A stretch of DNA of 64,000 bases, taken from NCBI GenBank assembly GCA_023431345.1, contig JAEYWK010000092.1, positions 62,001 through 126,000 of the forward strand, given 5' to 3'. Each line of letters begins with the position of its first letter. Position 1 is the stretch's first letter. Both the position numbers and the translations under genes were made by a program. The notes below the pieces were generated by a model. It did not search any database. It saw nothing but the letters and a program-made list of their open reading frames with translations, and was not told the DNA's origin. The stretch is from Pseudomonadota bacterium. GTDB lineage: Bacteria > Myxococcota_A > Polyangia > Polyangiales > Polyangiaceae. This document shows positions 29,639 through 37,161 of this stretch, piece by piece.

Positions 29639-30724
29639 TCAGAACGTGCCGCGCACGCCCGCTGAATCCGCGCCGATCCACGGCTCGACATGAACGCCCT
29701 GCCCAGCCCGCTCGGCCAGCTTCGGGCGCGGCAGCGACGCGCTCTGATGATTGCCCGTCAGGAGCAAGACGATGCCAGCGCCCACCCCGACGAAGCCAAC
29801 CGCAAAGCCGACCGTCGACACGGTCGCCATCGAGCGCGCGCTGTCGAGCTCGTCTTTCTGGCTGGACGGGCAGCGCGTGCCCTGGCAGTCGAGGTCGCTC
29901 TTCTTACCGAGGGCCAAAAAGCCCGTGATGCCGCCGACGACGAGCCCTGCCCCACCCACGCCGAGCGCGACGTAGGCGAGCGTGTTGCTCTTCTTCGGCG
30001 GAGCGTCGCTCACCGGACCCGGCGGCGGCGCGACCACCACCGGCGGCGGCGCGACCGGCGCAGGCGGAGCCGCCGCGGCCGCGTTCGGATCCTTCTGCAA
30101 ACGGACGGCCAGCTCCTGATCGCCACCTTCACCGAGCGTGACGTTCAGGCGCTGCTCCAGGTAGCCGGGCGCACTGACCACCACCTCGTGCGCACCCGGA
30201 TCGGTCGGCCTCTCGACGCCGATGAGCGCAGCCGGAATCGGCGAGCCACCGACCGTCACCTGCGGGCTCACGTCGGCCGGCTCGACTCGCACCGTCAAGC
30301 GGGCGATCTTCGGCAAAGCGGCGTTGAGCACGACCTTCGCGCGCGCTTGGGCGTCGCGGAACGCCTTCGGAGCATTGGCCGCCAGCTGCTCGCGCACCAC
30401 GCGATTGAGGTTCTCGGTGCCCAGCACGACTTGACCGACGTGCACCTGACATTCGCCGAGGCGGCCGAGGATGGACGGCGCGTGGTAAAGCGCTTCGGCG
30501 CGCGACAGCTTCTCGATCGCGCCTTTGCAGTCGCCCGCGTCGGCCAGCTGGATACCTTGCGTGCCGAGCGCGCGCGCGGCCGCGACGTTTTCGGCCGGCG
30601 GTTGCTCTTGCGCCAGCGCAGCAGGAGCGATCGCGGAAATCGTCAGCATGGTGGCCACGCCGAGGGCGACGCATCGCTGTTTGAAGCCAACCGACCGAGC
30701 CGAGGAGAAAGTCGTCATAGGCAC
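29639..30724 (-). CDS. PEGA-domain envelope protein with N-terminal TPR-like region
   Basis: A 361-aa protein with a signal peptide (AIAPAALAQEQ). Residues ~40-115 are a TPR-like helical region (GDCKGAIEKLSRAEALY). Residues ~145-210 form a PEGA-type beta domain (RLTVRVEPADVSPQVTVGG, GYLEQRLNVTLGEGG). After a Pro/Ala linker come two hydrophobic helices (AYVALGVGGAGLVVGGITGF and FAVGFVGVGAGIVLLL). This TPR-PEGA-2TM plan is frequent in myxobacteria and usually sits beside Ser/Thr kinases, as here. The start is GTG 30724 or ATG 30718; neither has a decisive ribosome-binding site. Confidence 0.78.
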   Translation of the reverse strand: MPMTTFSSARSVGFKQRCVALGVATMLTISAIAPAALAQEQPPAENVAAARALGTQGIQLADAGDCKGAIEKLSRAEALYHAPSILGRLGECQVHVGQVVLGTENLNRVVREQLAANAPKAFRDAQARAKVVLNAALPKIARLTVRVEPADVSPQVTVGGSPIPAALIGVERPTDPGAHEVVVSAPGYLEQRLNVTLGEGGDQELAVRLQKDPNAAAAAPPAPVAPPPVVVAPPPGPVSDAPPKKSNTLAYVALGVGGAGLVVGGITGFLALGKKSDLDCQGTRCPSSQKDELDSARSMATVSTVGFAVGFVGVGAGIVLLLTGNHQSASLPRPKLAERAGQGVHVEPWIGADSAGVRGTF

Positions 30725-30763
30725 CCGACTCGCGCTTTTAGCGCACCTCTCGACGTGAACGCT

Positions 30764-32218
30764 TCAGAATCCTAAATCGGCCCCCTGCGCCGTCGGGGGC
30801 ACCGGCGCTTTTTCAGGCGGCTTGACGCTCGGCGGGGGCGGTTTTCGTGCTGGCGCGCTCCGGACTGCGGATGGGCGCGCACTCGGAGAGGCGCTGCTGG
30901 CGCCGCCAGCCACACTGGAAACAGCGAGGGGCGCAGGCTCTGGGACCGGTTCCGGGTGCGGAGGCGGGGGCGCGACCGTGCGCACCGGAGACGCAGAGGC
31001 AGCGACGCTCGCGCTCAGGGCACCGCCGCTCGAGGCGGCGCTCGGGCCGTCGAGGAAGCGGAACGCCACCGCGAAGCTCGTCACCGTCAACAGCCCCAGG
31101 CCGACCCCCATCAAGAGCGGACGAAAGTCTCGGCGAGGAGGCAACCACTCGCTCCCCGTCGTCGACGAAGGCGCCGCCGTCGCGCCCGGATGAACCAAGA
31201 TCTGAGTCTGACCCAGGCCGGGCGGGCTCGGCTCATTCAGAAGCGTGGCCGGCGGCGCCGCGTGTCCCATCAAGGTCTCCGGCGCGATGCGGCCTTCGGG
31301 CACCGACTTGTGCTTGGACAGCGCCACTCCGCCCGAAGCGGCTTGCAGCGCCTCCGTCATCTCGTCCGCGCTTTGAAAGCGCTCGAGCGGCTCCTTGGCG
31401 CACGCACGCTGAAACCACTGCTCGACCGCCTCCGGAACCCAGGGCGCCCGGTCGCGCAGCAGAGGCAGCGGCTGAGTGCAAATGCCGATCAAGATCGCGC
31501 TGTAGTTGGCGGCGTCGAACGCGTGCTCGCCGGTGAGCATGTGATACAGGCACATGCCGAGCGAGTACAGGTCCGCGCGGTGATCGACGGCGCTCGCCCC
31601 GCGCACTTGCTCGGGGCTCATGAACCGCGGCGTACCGAGCACGGTGCCCGCCTGCGTGGTGCCCTTGTCGCCGTGACCGTCGAGCTTGGCGATCCCGAAG
31701 TCGAGCACCTTGGCGATCCAGCCGAGCTCGTCGTCGTCGGTCTTGACCAAGAAGACGTTGGCCGGCTTCAAGTCACGGTGGACGATGCCCTGCGCGTGCG
31801 CCCGCGCCAGCGCCCGTCCCACGTGCGAGACGATGCGCACGGCGTCGGCGAGCGGCACGTCGTGCTCGCGCTCGAGGCGCTGCTCCAGCGTCTCCCCTTC
31901 GAGCAGCTCGAGCACGATGTAGGGGTTGCCCTCCGCGGTCTCGCCGTCGTCGTACACCGTGACGACGTGGCGCGAGCGTAGCTTGGCGGCGGCTTTGGCC
32001 TCGACGCTGAAGCGCCGCCGCGCCTCCGCCGATTGCGAGTGCTCGGCCGAGATCAGCTTGATCGCCACAGGCTGGCCCAACGTGACGTGGACCGCGCGGT
32101 ACACGGTGCCCATCGAGCCGCGACCAATCTCCTGCTCGAGCCGGTACTTGCCGCCGATCACGAGCCCCGGGCGAACGTGGCTCGGGAGACCCTGTGTCAT
32201 CGCGACCGTATCGCTCAT
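30764..32218 (-). CDS. Transmembrane Ser/Thr protein kinase
   Basis: A 484-aa Hanks-type kinase. It has glycine loop IGRGSMGTVYRA, Lys in VAIKLI, catalytic loop HRDLKPAN, DFG in LDFGIAKL, and GTPRFMSPEQ in the activation segment, so all catalytic residues are in place. A linker is followed by one membrane helix (LLMGVGLGLLTVTSFAVAF, about residue 370). A Pro/Ser/Ala-rich tail of ~90 residues lies on the far side, with no recognisable sensor fold. It heads the run PEGA protein - lipoprotein B - lipoprotein A, suggesting that the kinase and these envelope proteins act together. Confidence 0.9.
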   Translation of the reverse strand: MSDTVAMTQGLPSHVRPGLVIGGKYRLEQEIGRGSMGTVYRAVHVTLGQPVAIKLISAEHSQSAEARRRFSVEAKAAAKLRSRHVVTVYDDGETAEGNPYIVLELLEGETLEQRLEREHDVPLADAVRIVSHVGRALARAHAQGIVHRDLKPANVFLVKTDDDELGWIAKVLDFGIAKLDGHGDKGTTQAGTVLGTPRFMSPEQVRGASAVDHRADLYSLGMCLYHMLTGEHAFDAANYSAILIGICTQPLPLLRDRAPWVPEAVEQWFQRACAKEPLERFQSADEMTEALQAASGGVALSKHKSVPEGRIAPETLMGHAAPPATLLNEPSPPGLGQTQILVHPGATAAPSSTTGSEWLPPRRDFRPLLMGVGLGLLTVTSFAVAFRFLDGPSAASSGGALSASVAASASPVRTVAPPPPHPEPVPEPAPLAVSSVAGGASSASPSARPSAVRSAPARKPPPPSVKPPEKAPVPPTAQGADLGF

Positions 32219-32275
32219 CTTCGGCCAGATTTCGTCACGGAACGGGGCAAAGCCCAGCTGCTCTTGCGGTGCAGC

Positions 32276-32722
32276 TTACGTCCGGCGTCCCTCTGCGTCG
32301 AGGCGGGACAAGACGGCTAGGCTCTCGTCTTCAGTACCCGCGTAAGACTCGCCCAACCAAGCCTCCAAGATCTCCTTCGCCACCTCCTCGGAGGTGAGCC
32401 GCAAGCTGAGCGCGAGCACGTTGGCGTCGTTCCACTTGCGAGCGCCCCGCGCCGTCTGGGCGTCGACGCACAGGGCGGCCCGGACGCCTGGCACCTTGTT
32501 GGCCGCGATGCTGATGCCGGTACCCGTGTAGCAACAGACGATGCCCAGCTCGTATCGTCCCGCGGCCACCGCCTCGCCCACCTGGCGGCCCGTCTCACCC
32601 CAGGCTTCGGGTCGATCGGCGGCTCGCCCGAAGCGGGTAACCTCGTGTCCCCGTAGCTCGAGGTACTCGGCGAGCGCGTCGACCACGCGAGCTCGGTCGT
32701 CGGCACCTAGCGCGATGCGCAT
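32276..32722 (-). CDS. rpiB: RpiB/LacAB-family sugar-phosphate isomerase (ribose-5-phosphate isomerase B type)
   Basis: The 148-aa protein has the RpiB fold signature: an N-terminal GADDRA strand-loop, and the phosphate and active-site stretch CCYTGTGISIAANKVPG. The double Cys-Tyr replaces the more usual C-G-T-G-I-G, a mild variation. RpiB interconverts ribose-5-phosphate and ribulose-5-phosphate in the pentose phosphate pathway; some relatives act on allose, galactose or other sugars. The residue change next to the catalytic Cys leaves that open. It starts 37 nt after a conserved unknown gene on the same strand. Confidence 0.82.
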   Translation of the reverse strand: MRIALGADDRARVVDALAEYLELRGHEVTRFGRAADRPEAWGETGRQVGEAVAAGRYELGIVCCYTGTGISIAANKVPGVRAALCVDAQTARGARKWNDANVLALSLRLTSEEVAKEILEAWLGESYAGTEDESLAVLSRLDAEGRRT

Positions 32723-32759
32723 CTCGCGGAGGCTAGCAAAAGCGAGGAGCCGCGGCCGC

Positions 32760-33722
32760 TCACTTCGTCTCTTCGAGGTCCTCGGCCAGGTAGCTCAAGA
32801 TCACTTCGTCGAGCGACTGCTCGCTGATCGCCCCGTCGCCGAAGATCGAGCGCGAAGACCCGGGCTGCGCCGCCGCGACGCGCGCCGCCGGGCGGCCCAC
32901 CGCGCCGGGGTTCGGATCCGCGGAGACTGCCGGGGGCGGAGGCGCGGGGGCGGGTGGCGGCGGGGCGGGGCGCACGGGGATCGGCGGGCGCGACTTGCGC
33001 GGCGCGGGGTTGCTCTTCCGCGACTGGCGCGCGGGCGCCGCCGCTGGCGACCGGCTCGACTTGGGCGGATTCTTGTCGAGCGAGGCGACGTCGAGGTCGA
33101 AGGCTTCACCCGGCGCGGGGGTGACGGACGGAGTCGGCCTTCGCAAGTTGGGGTTCGACATCGCGCGCGACGAGCCACGCGGCTCGTCGGAGTCACGCGG
33201 CGCCTTGTTACCGAAGGCCGCAGCTCGGGCGGAGGCCTCGGGCATCGGCAGGTTGGAGGGTTCGCCGGGCGTCGCGACGGGGGCGCTGGGCGAGCCGACG
33301 ACGACCCGCGCCGTCTCCAGATCGTGTCGCGACGTAGGATCGACAGCGGGCGGCGAAGCTTTCGCTTTCGTCGGCTCGAGCGGGCCACACACGTCCTCGA
33401 GCAGCTTGTCGAGGGCTCCGGCGCGCAGCGCCGCGAACATCGCCTTGTGCTGCTCCTTCATCATGCCGCGCACGACGACGGCCATGTCCGTCTTCTGGAT
33501 GTGCTCGCTGTAGTCGGTGCGAGTCGTCTTCACGATCCGCCCGCCATCGGCGAACAGATGCGTCACGATCCGCGGAAACTTCACGCCCGAGTCCTCCGTT
33601 TGAATATGGAAGACCCGACCGCGATGGCGGACGTTGTTGTTGAAGCCGAGCAGCGGCGGGGGCGCTTTGGACACTTCCACCCGAGCAAATCCGTGAGGGT
33701 TAGCGAACGGCAAGGCTACCAC
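32760..33722 (-). CDS. Conserved myxobacterial protein with N-terminal NNNVRHRG domain, Pro-rich tail
   Basis: I recognise no named family. The first ~110 residues look like a compact domain (LGFNNNVRHRGRVFHIQ, then HLFADGGRIVKTTRTDY), with a charged helix around MMKEQHKAMFAAL. The remaining ~200 residues are low-complexity, rich in Pro, Ala, Ser and Arg. They end in an acidic helix (EQSLDEVILSYLAEDLEE) that could be a docking peptide. There is no signal peptide or membrane helix, so it should be cytoplasmic. Its position between an HD-GYP/receiver protein and rpiB hints at a role in polarity, motility or signalling, but that is only context. Confidence 0.65.
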   Translation of the reverse strand: MVALPFANPHGFARVEVSKAPPPLLGFNNNVRHRGRVFHIQTEDSGVKFPRIVTHLFADGGRIVKTTRTDYSEHIQKTDMAVVVRGMMKEQHKAMFAALRAGALDKLLEDVCGPLEPTKAKASPPAVDPTSRHDLETARVVVGSPSAPVATPGEPSNLPMPEASARAAAFGNKAPRDSDEPRGSSRAMSNPNLRRPTPSVTPAPGEAFDLDVASLDKNPPKSSRSPAAAPARQSRKSNPAPRKSRPPIPVRPAPPPPAPAPPPPAVSADPNPGAVGRPAARVAAAQPGSSRSIFGDGAISEQSLDEVILSYLAEDLEETK

Positions 33723-33812
33723 GACGGCTCCCGCGTCGCTCTCTTCAGCGCCATATTGCCCCGGAAGTCCGAAAATTCCCCTAGCCCAGCGTCAGATGTA
33801 GGCAAATCGGTG

Positions 33813-35747
33813 CTAGCGGCCGCCTTCGTCCATGCGCCGCATGCCTTCGAGGAGCAGCGCCTCGGGCGAGTCCATGATCACCTGCTGCGGGGCCGTGAAG
33901 TTCGGGTCGAGCGCGAAGTCACCGTCGGCCAGCTTGAGCATCGCGTAAAACGCTTCTTCACCGCGCAAAGTGGCCCAGAGCGCGTTGTAGATGGCGCCGC
34001 CGACGAAGTGGATCTCGCCTTGGTTCATGCCGGAGCGAATCTTGAGCGAGCCGGTCTTTCGGCCGTGCCACAGCACTTGCACCATGTCGGGCAGGCTCAT
34101 CTCGAGCAGCGAGCCCGAGACGCCGCGCGCGCCGCCGGAGCGCTGCGCTTCGCGCTCGATGATCTGCTTCAGCTTGGCCACGAGCAGGTCGGCCGAGACG
34201 GGCTTGGCCAAGAAGTCGGCGGCGCCGAGATCGAACGCCTTCTGCGCGTCGTTCCGCCCGCCGCGCCCCGTGACGACGACCCAGGGCAGCTTTTGTCCCC
34301 ACGGATGCTTGCGGACCTCCGCGAGCAGCGCCAGGCCGTCGCCCTGCGGCAAGTCGAGCTCGGCGATGACCAGCTCGGTCTCGCCCTTCTCGAGGTGCTT
34401 GAGCGCAGCCTCGATCGAGTGGGCCTGGGCCACCTCGAAGCCTTGCTCGAGCAAGCGCAGCTCGAGCACCGTCGTCTCCTCGGGATCTGGATCGATGAGC
34501 AGCGCGCGGTGGCGGTTCGCGAGCAGCCGCGCCTTCACGTCCTCACCGGTCACGGTGTGCTTGAACAGGTCGACCAGGTTCGGGTCGAACACGCTTCCGC
34601 GGTAGCGCGCCAGTACCTCGCACGCCTGCACCGGCCGCAGCGTCTTGCGAAACGGGTTACGCGGGTTCTGAGTCAGGTCGGCGTAGGTGTCCGCGATGGC
34701 GAGGATGCGCGCCCCGAGCGGGATCTCCTTCTGCGAGGAGCCATCGGGGAAGCCCTTGCCGTCGTAGCGCTCGTACATGTGCTCGACGGTGTGTGTGACC
34801 TCGAGCGGCAGCTGCACCGCTTCGAGCAAGCGCACCGGGCTCTTGTACTGCTTTTCGGCCTGCGCCTTGTGCCCCTCGTACTCGGCCACGTTCAGCGCCG
34901 TGAGGTGGTACGCGCCCATCTTGCCCAGATCGTGCAGGTAAGACGCGCACACATAGGCGCTCTTCGTCGTCTCGGGTAGGCCGATGCGCTCCGAGATCTT
35001 CTTGGTGAGCCGCGCGACGGTAGCGGAGTGACCGCGCAGATCGGGCCGAGAGTTTTCGATCAGCGTGATGAGCACGTTCAAGAGCTCTTGAAACGACTCG
35101 TCGCCCACGCCGCCGACGCCGCCGGTCTTGCGGCTCTTGAAGTCTTTCTCGCCGAGGACCCGCTCAGCCTGCGTCGCCTCTTTGGCGAGCGAGAGGGTGA
35201 GGCTCTCGTCGCTCACGAGGTTGCGCTCGAACACGTTGAGCATGCTCGAGAACTGCGCGTGCGCGTCGCGATCCAAGATCGCAAAGGCGTGGATGTCTCC
35301 GTTGTACGCCTTGCTGATGGCAGCCTTGACGGCGCGCGGGCGGCCGACGAACGCGCGCACCTCTTTCACACCCGAAGCGAGCTGCACGTCGTGCAGCGCG
35401 GGCGCGTTGTCGGGGTCGGGAGTGACGACGCTGAGGGTGGCGGTCTGCGCGTCGTACAGCACCGGAAACACGGAGTCGCGCTCGGCCAGCTTCTTCGGCA
35501 CCTTGTCGAGCGTGATGCGATCGATGTCGGCCTTGGCCAGCTTCTCCGTCGAGACGAAGCGCGTCTTGTGCAGCGCGGCCAGGTATTTCAAGAGCGCCGC
35601 TTCGTCGATGGCCTTCAGCTCGAGCAGCACCTCTTCCACCCGCTCCCCCGACCGCGCGACCAAGTTCAGCGCCGCCTCCTGCGCCTCGGCCGTGATCAGC
35701 CCGTCAGCAAACAATCGTTCGAGGAGTCGCGTGTTTCCCGGGTTCAT
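33813..35747 (-). CDS. Signalling protein: GspE/PilB-N-like, HD-GYP, degenerate receiver, PATAN/DUF4388
   Basis: A 644-aa protein with four parts. Residues ~1-150 resemble the N-terminal domain of GspE/PilB ATPases (MshEN), a known c-di-GMP-binding module. Residues ~220-400 are HD-GYP: H272-D273 in LHDLGK, and KGFPDG at 331-336 in place of GYP. Residues ~413-532 are a receiver in which D419, T493 and K515 are kept, but the phospho-acceptor position (four before Pro467) is Glu463. Residues ~543-640 are PATAN/DUF4388. The domain set suggests c-di-GMP binding or breakdown with a constitutively on-like receiver. The GYP-to-GFP change may alter activity. Confidence 0.85.
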   Translation of the reverse strand: MNPGNTRLLERLFADGLITAEAQEAALNLVARSGERVEEVLLELKAIDEAALLKYLAALHKTRFVSTEKLAKADIDRITLDKVPKKLAERDSVFPVLYDAQTATLSVVTPDPDNAPALHDVQLASGVKEVRAFVGRPRAVKAAISKAYNGDIHAFAILDRDAHAQFSSMLNVFERNLVSDESLTLSLAKEATQAERVLGEKDFKSRKTGGVGGVGDESFQELLNVLITLIENSRPDLRGHSATVARLTKKISERIGLPETTKSAYVCASYLHDLGKMGAYHLTALNVAEYEGHKAQAEKQYKSPVRLLEAVQLPLEVTHTVEHMYERYDGKGFPDGSSQKEIPLGARILAIADTYADLTQNPRNPFRKTLRPVQACEVLARYRGSVFDPNLVDLFKHTVTGEDVKARLLANRHRALLIDPDPEETTVLELRLLEQGFEVAQAHSIEAALKHLEKGETELVIAELDLPQGDGLALLAEVRKHPWGQKLPWVVVTGRGGRNDAQKAFDLGAADFLAKPVSADLLVAKLKQIIEREAQRSGGARGVSGSLLEMSLPDMVQVLWHGRKTGSLKIRSGMNQGEIHFVGGAIYNALWATLRGEEAFYAMLKLADGDFALDPNFTAPQQVIMDSPEALLLEGMRRMDEGGR

Positions 35748-35828
35748 GTCGTGACCAGCGGCACCAAGGTCAGCCCCCCATCATAGCAAGGGCGCGGCCA
35801 CCCACGTCACCCGGGACGGCGCGAGATT

Positions 35829-35966
35829 TAACAGGGAGCCGGGGAGGCGCCCGGCCAAAGATCTTGGGGTTCGAGTCGCCAGAGCCCCCACAGCCCCTGC
35901 TATCGCGACGTCCGTCTGAACCCCCCCAATCCCCTCCGATCTCCCCGCCTCCCCGCCTCCCTGTTA
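35829..35966. repeat. Long inverted repeat, 21-bp arms with one mismatch
   Basis: The left arm begins TAACAGGGAG and the right arm ends CTCCCTGTTA. Arms at 35829-35849 and 35946-35966 pair at 20 of 21 positions, enclosing 96 bp. It might be a terminator-like structure, a decayed small mobile element or a dispersed repeat. The ends are not flanked by an obvious target duplication. Confidence 0.6.
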
Positions 35967-36097
35967 TCCCGAAATCGCACGATTCCGCCATCTGCCGTTC
36001 AGGCGGCCAGCTGGCCGCCGGGGCTTACGCGGGCCGCCGGCGGGGGTGAACGAGGCTCGGCCTACCAGCCCTCGCGAAATCCTCGGAGAACATGGAC

Positions 36098-36126
36098 TTG
36101 ACGGAGGGGGCGCCGGAAGCTAGTTA
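36098..36126 (+). promoter_or_regulatory. Candidate promoter of rplM-rpsI
   Basis: TTGACG (36098-36103) lies 17 nt before TAGTTA (36121-36126). The -35 box matches five of six consensus bases. The same -10-like hexamer at the same spacing stands before glyA. The leader would be ~70 nt. Confidence 0.45.
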
Positions 36127-36200
36127 AGCCGCCCTTTTCCAGGATCGCGGGGTTTCTCGCGAGCTACCTGTAAAGCAACGAGACGAAGGACACGAAGACG

Positions 36201-36635
36201 ATGGCGACGTATCAAGCGAAACCGGCAGAGGCTGCGGCGACCCGTAAGTGGTATGTCCTCGACGCGACGGATCTCCCGCTCGGTCGCTTGGCGACGCGCG
36301 TCGCCAGCGTGCTGCGCGGCAAGCACAAGCCGACCTACACGCCCCACGTCGACACGGGTGACTTCGTGATCGTGATCAACGCCGACAAGGTGAAGCTCAC
36401 CGGCGTGAAGAGCGACGACAAGATGTACTACTCGCACAGCGGCTACCCGGGCGCGATCAAGCGCGAGTCGTACCGCGAGGTCGTCGCCAAGCACGCCGGC
36501 TTCCCGATCGAGAAGGCGGTCAAGGGTATGCTGCCGAAGAACGTGCTCGGGCGCGAGATGCTGCTCAAGCTCAAGGTTTACGGGAGCGACAAGCACCCGC
36601 ACGTGGCCCAAAAGCCCGAAGCTCTTTCGCTCTGA
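36201..36635 (+). CDS. rplM: 50S ribosomal protein L13
   Basis: A 144-aa ribosomal protein with the L13 core RKWYVLDATDLPLGRLAT, HKPTYTPHVDTGDFV and MLPKNVLGREML. A ~10-residue polar N-terminal extension precedes it. It binds 23S rRNA and is needed early in 50S assembly. It is followed by rpsI, the universal bacterial pairing. The leader upstream has a short hairpin. In E. coli L13 represses its own operon through the leader; whether that holds here is unknown. Confidence 0.97.
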   Translation: MATYQAKPAEAAATRKWYVLDATDLPLGRLATRVASVLRGKHKPTYTPHVDTGDFVIVINADKVKLTGVKSDDKMYYSHSGYPGAIKRESYREVVAKHAGFPIEKAVKGMLPKNVLGREMLLKLKVYGSDKHPHVAQKPEALSL

Positions 36636-36664
36636 CACCGAGCACTTGAAGGAACTCTAAAGAG

Positions 36665-37057
36665 ATGTCCGAAGTTTCTACGTACGCCACTGGTAAGCGC
36701 AAGACCGCCGTTGCCCGCGTCTGGATCAGCCCCGGCACCGGCAAGATGATCGTGAACGGCGCCGAGGCCGATCACTACTTCGAGCGCGAGACCTCGCGCA
36801 TGATCGCGCGCCAGTCGCTCGAGATCCTCGAAGTGCTCGAGAAGTACGACGTGAAGGCGACCGTCGCCGGCGGCGGCCACAGCGCCCAGGCCGAAGCCAT
36901 GCGTCACGGCATCGCTCGCGCGCTGATCGCGGAGACGCCCGATCGCCGCATCACGCTCAAGCGTGCCGGCTACCTCACGCGCGACGACCGCAAGAAGGAG
37001 CGCAAGAAGTACGGTCAGGCAGGCGCCCGCAAGCGCTTCCAGTACTCCAAGCGCTGA
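36665..37057 (+). CDS. rpsI: 30S ribosomal protein S9
   Basis: A 130-aa protein with the S9 signatures YATGKRKTAVARVW, VAGGGHSAQAEAMRHGI and the basic C-terminal tail (RKRFQYSKR) that reaches the P-site tRNA. It is separated from rplM by 29 nt, with GAAGGA as ribosome-binding site. A strong bidirectional hairpin follows within 40 nt. Confidence 0.97.
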   Translation: MSEVSTYATGKRKTAVARVWISPGTGKMIVNGAEADHYFERETSRMIARQSLEILEVLEKYDVKATVAGGGHSAQAEAMRHGIARALIAETPDRRITLKRAGYLTRDDRKKERKKYGQAGARKRFQYSKR

Positions 37058-37091
37058 CACGGCTCTTCACCCTTCGTGGTGGAGCTGGAAC

Positions 37092-37147
37092 GAGGCCGGC
37101 AAGCGGCTGAGCGTGGTCCTCCCAGGACGCTCAGCCCTGCCGGCCTC
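37092..37147. terminator. Strong bidirectional terminator between rpsI and the amidohydrolase gene
   Basis: Two perfect 10-bp stems stack: GAGGCCGGCA (37092-37101) with TGCCGGCCTC (37138-37147), and GGCTGAGCGT (37105-37114) with ACGCTCAGCC (37127-37136). A small internal bulge separates them, and the loop is 12 nt. It serves both converging genes. Confidence 0.8.
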
Positions 37148-37161
37148 TCGCTATTTGGTAG

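Larger units (their letters stand above)
35748..36200. other. Non-coding stretch upstream of rplM (453 bp)
   Basis: No gene is supported. It contains a long imperfect inverted repeat of 21-bp arms (35829-35849 and 35946-35966, one mismatch), C-rich runs around 35930-35960, the candidate promoter at 36098-36126, and a leader with a short GC hairpin near 36151-36163 where ribosomal-protein feedback could act. Confidence 0.6.

Noticed and set aside
35860..35895. tRNA-like T-arm sequence (GGGGTTCGAGTCGCC)
   Set aside because: The TTCGAGT loop is surrounded by a stem with a mismatch. No matching acceptor 5' strand, D-arm or anticodon arm lies upstream.
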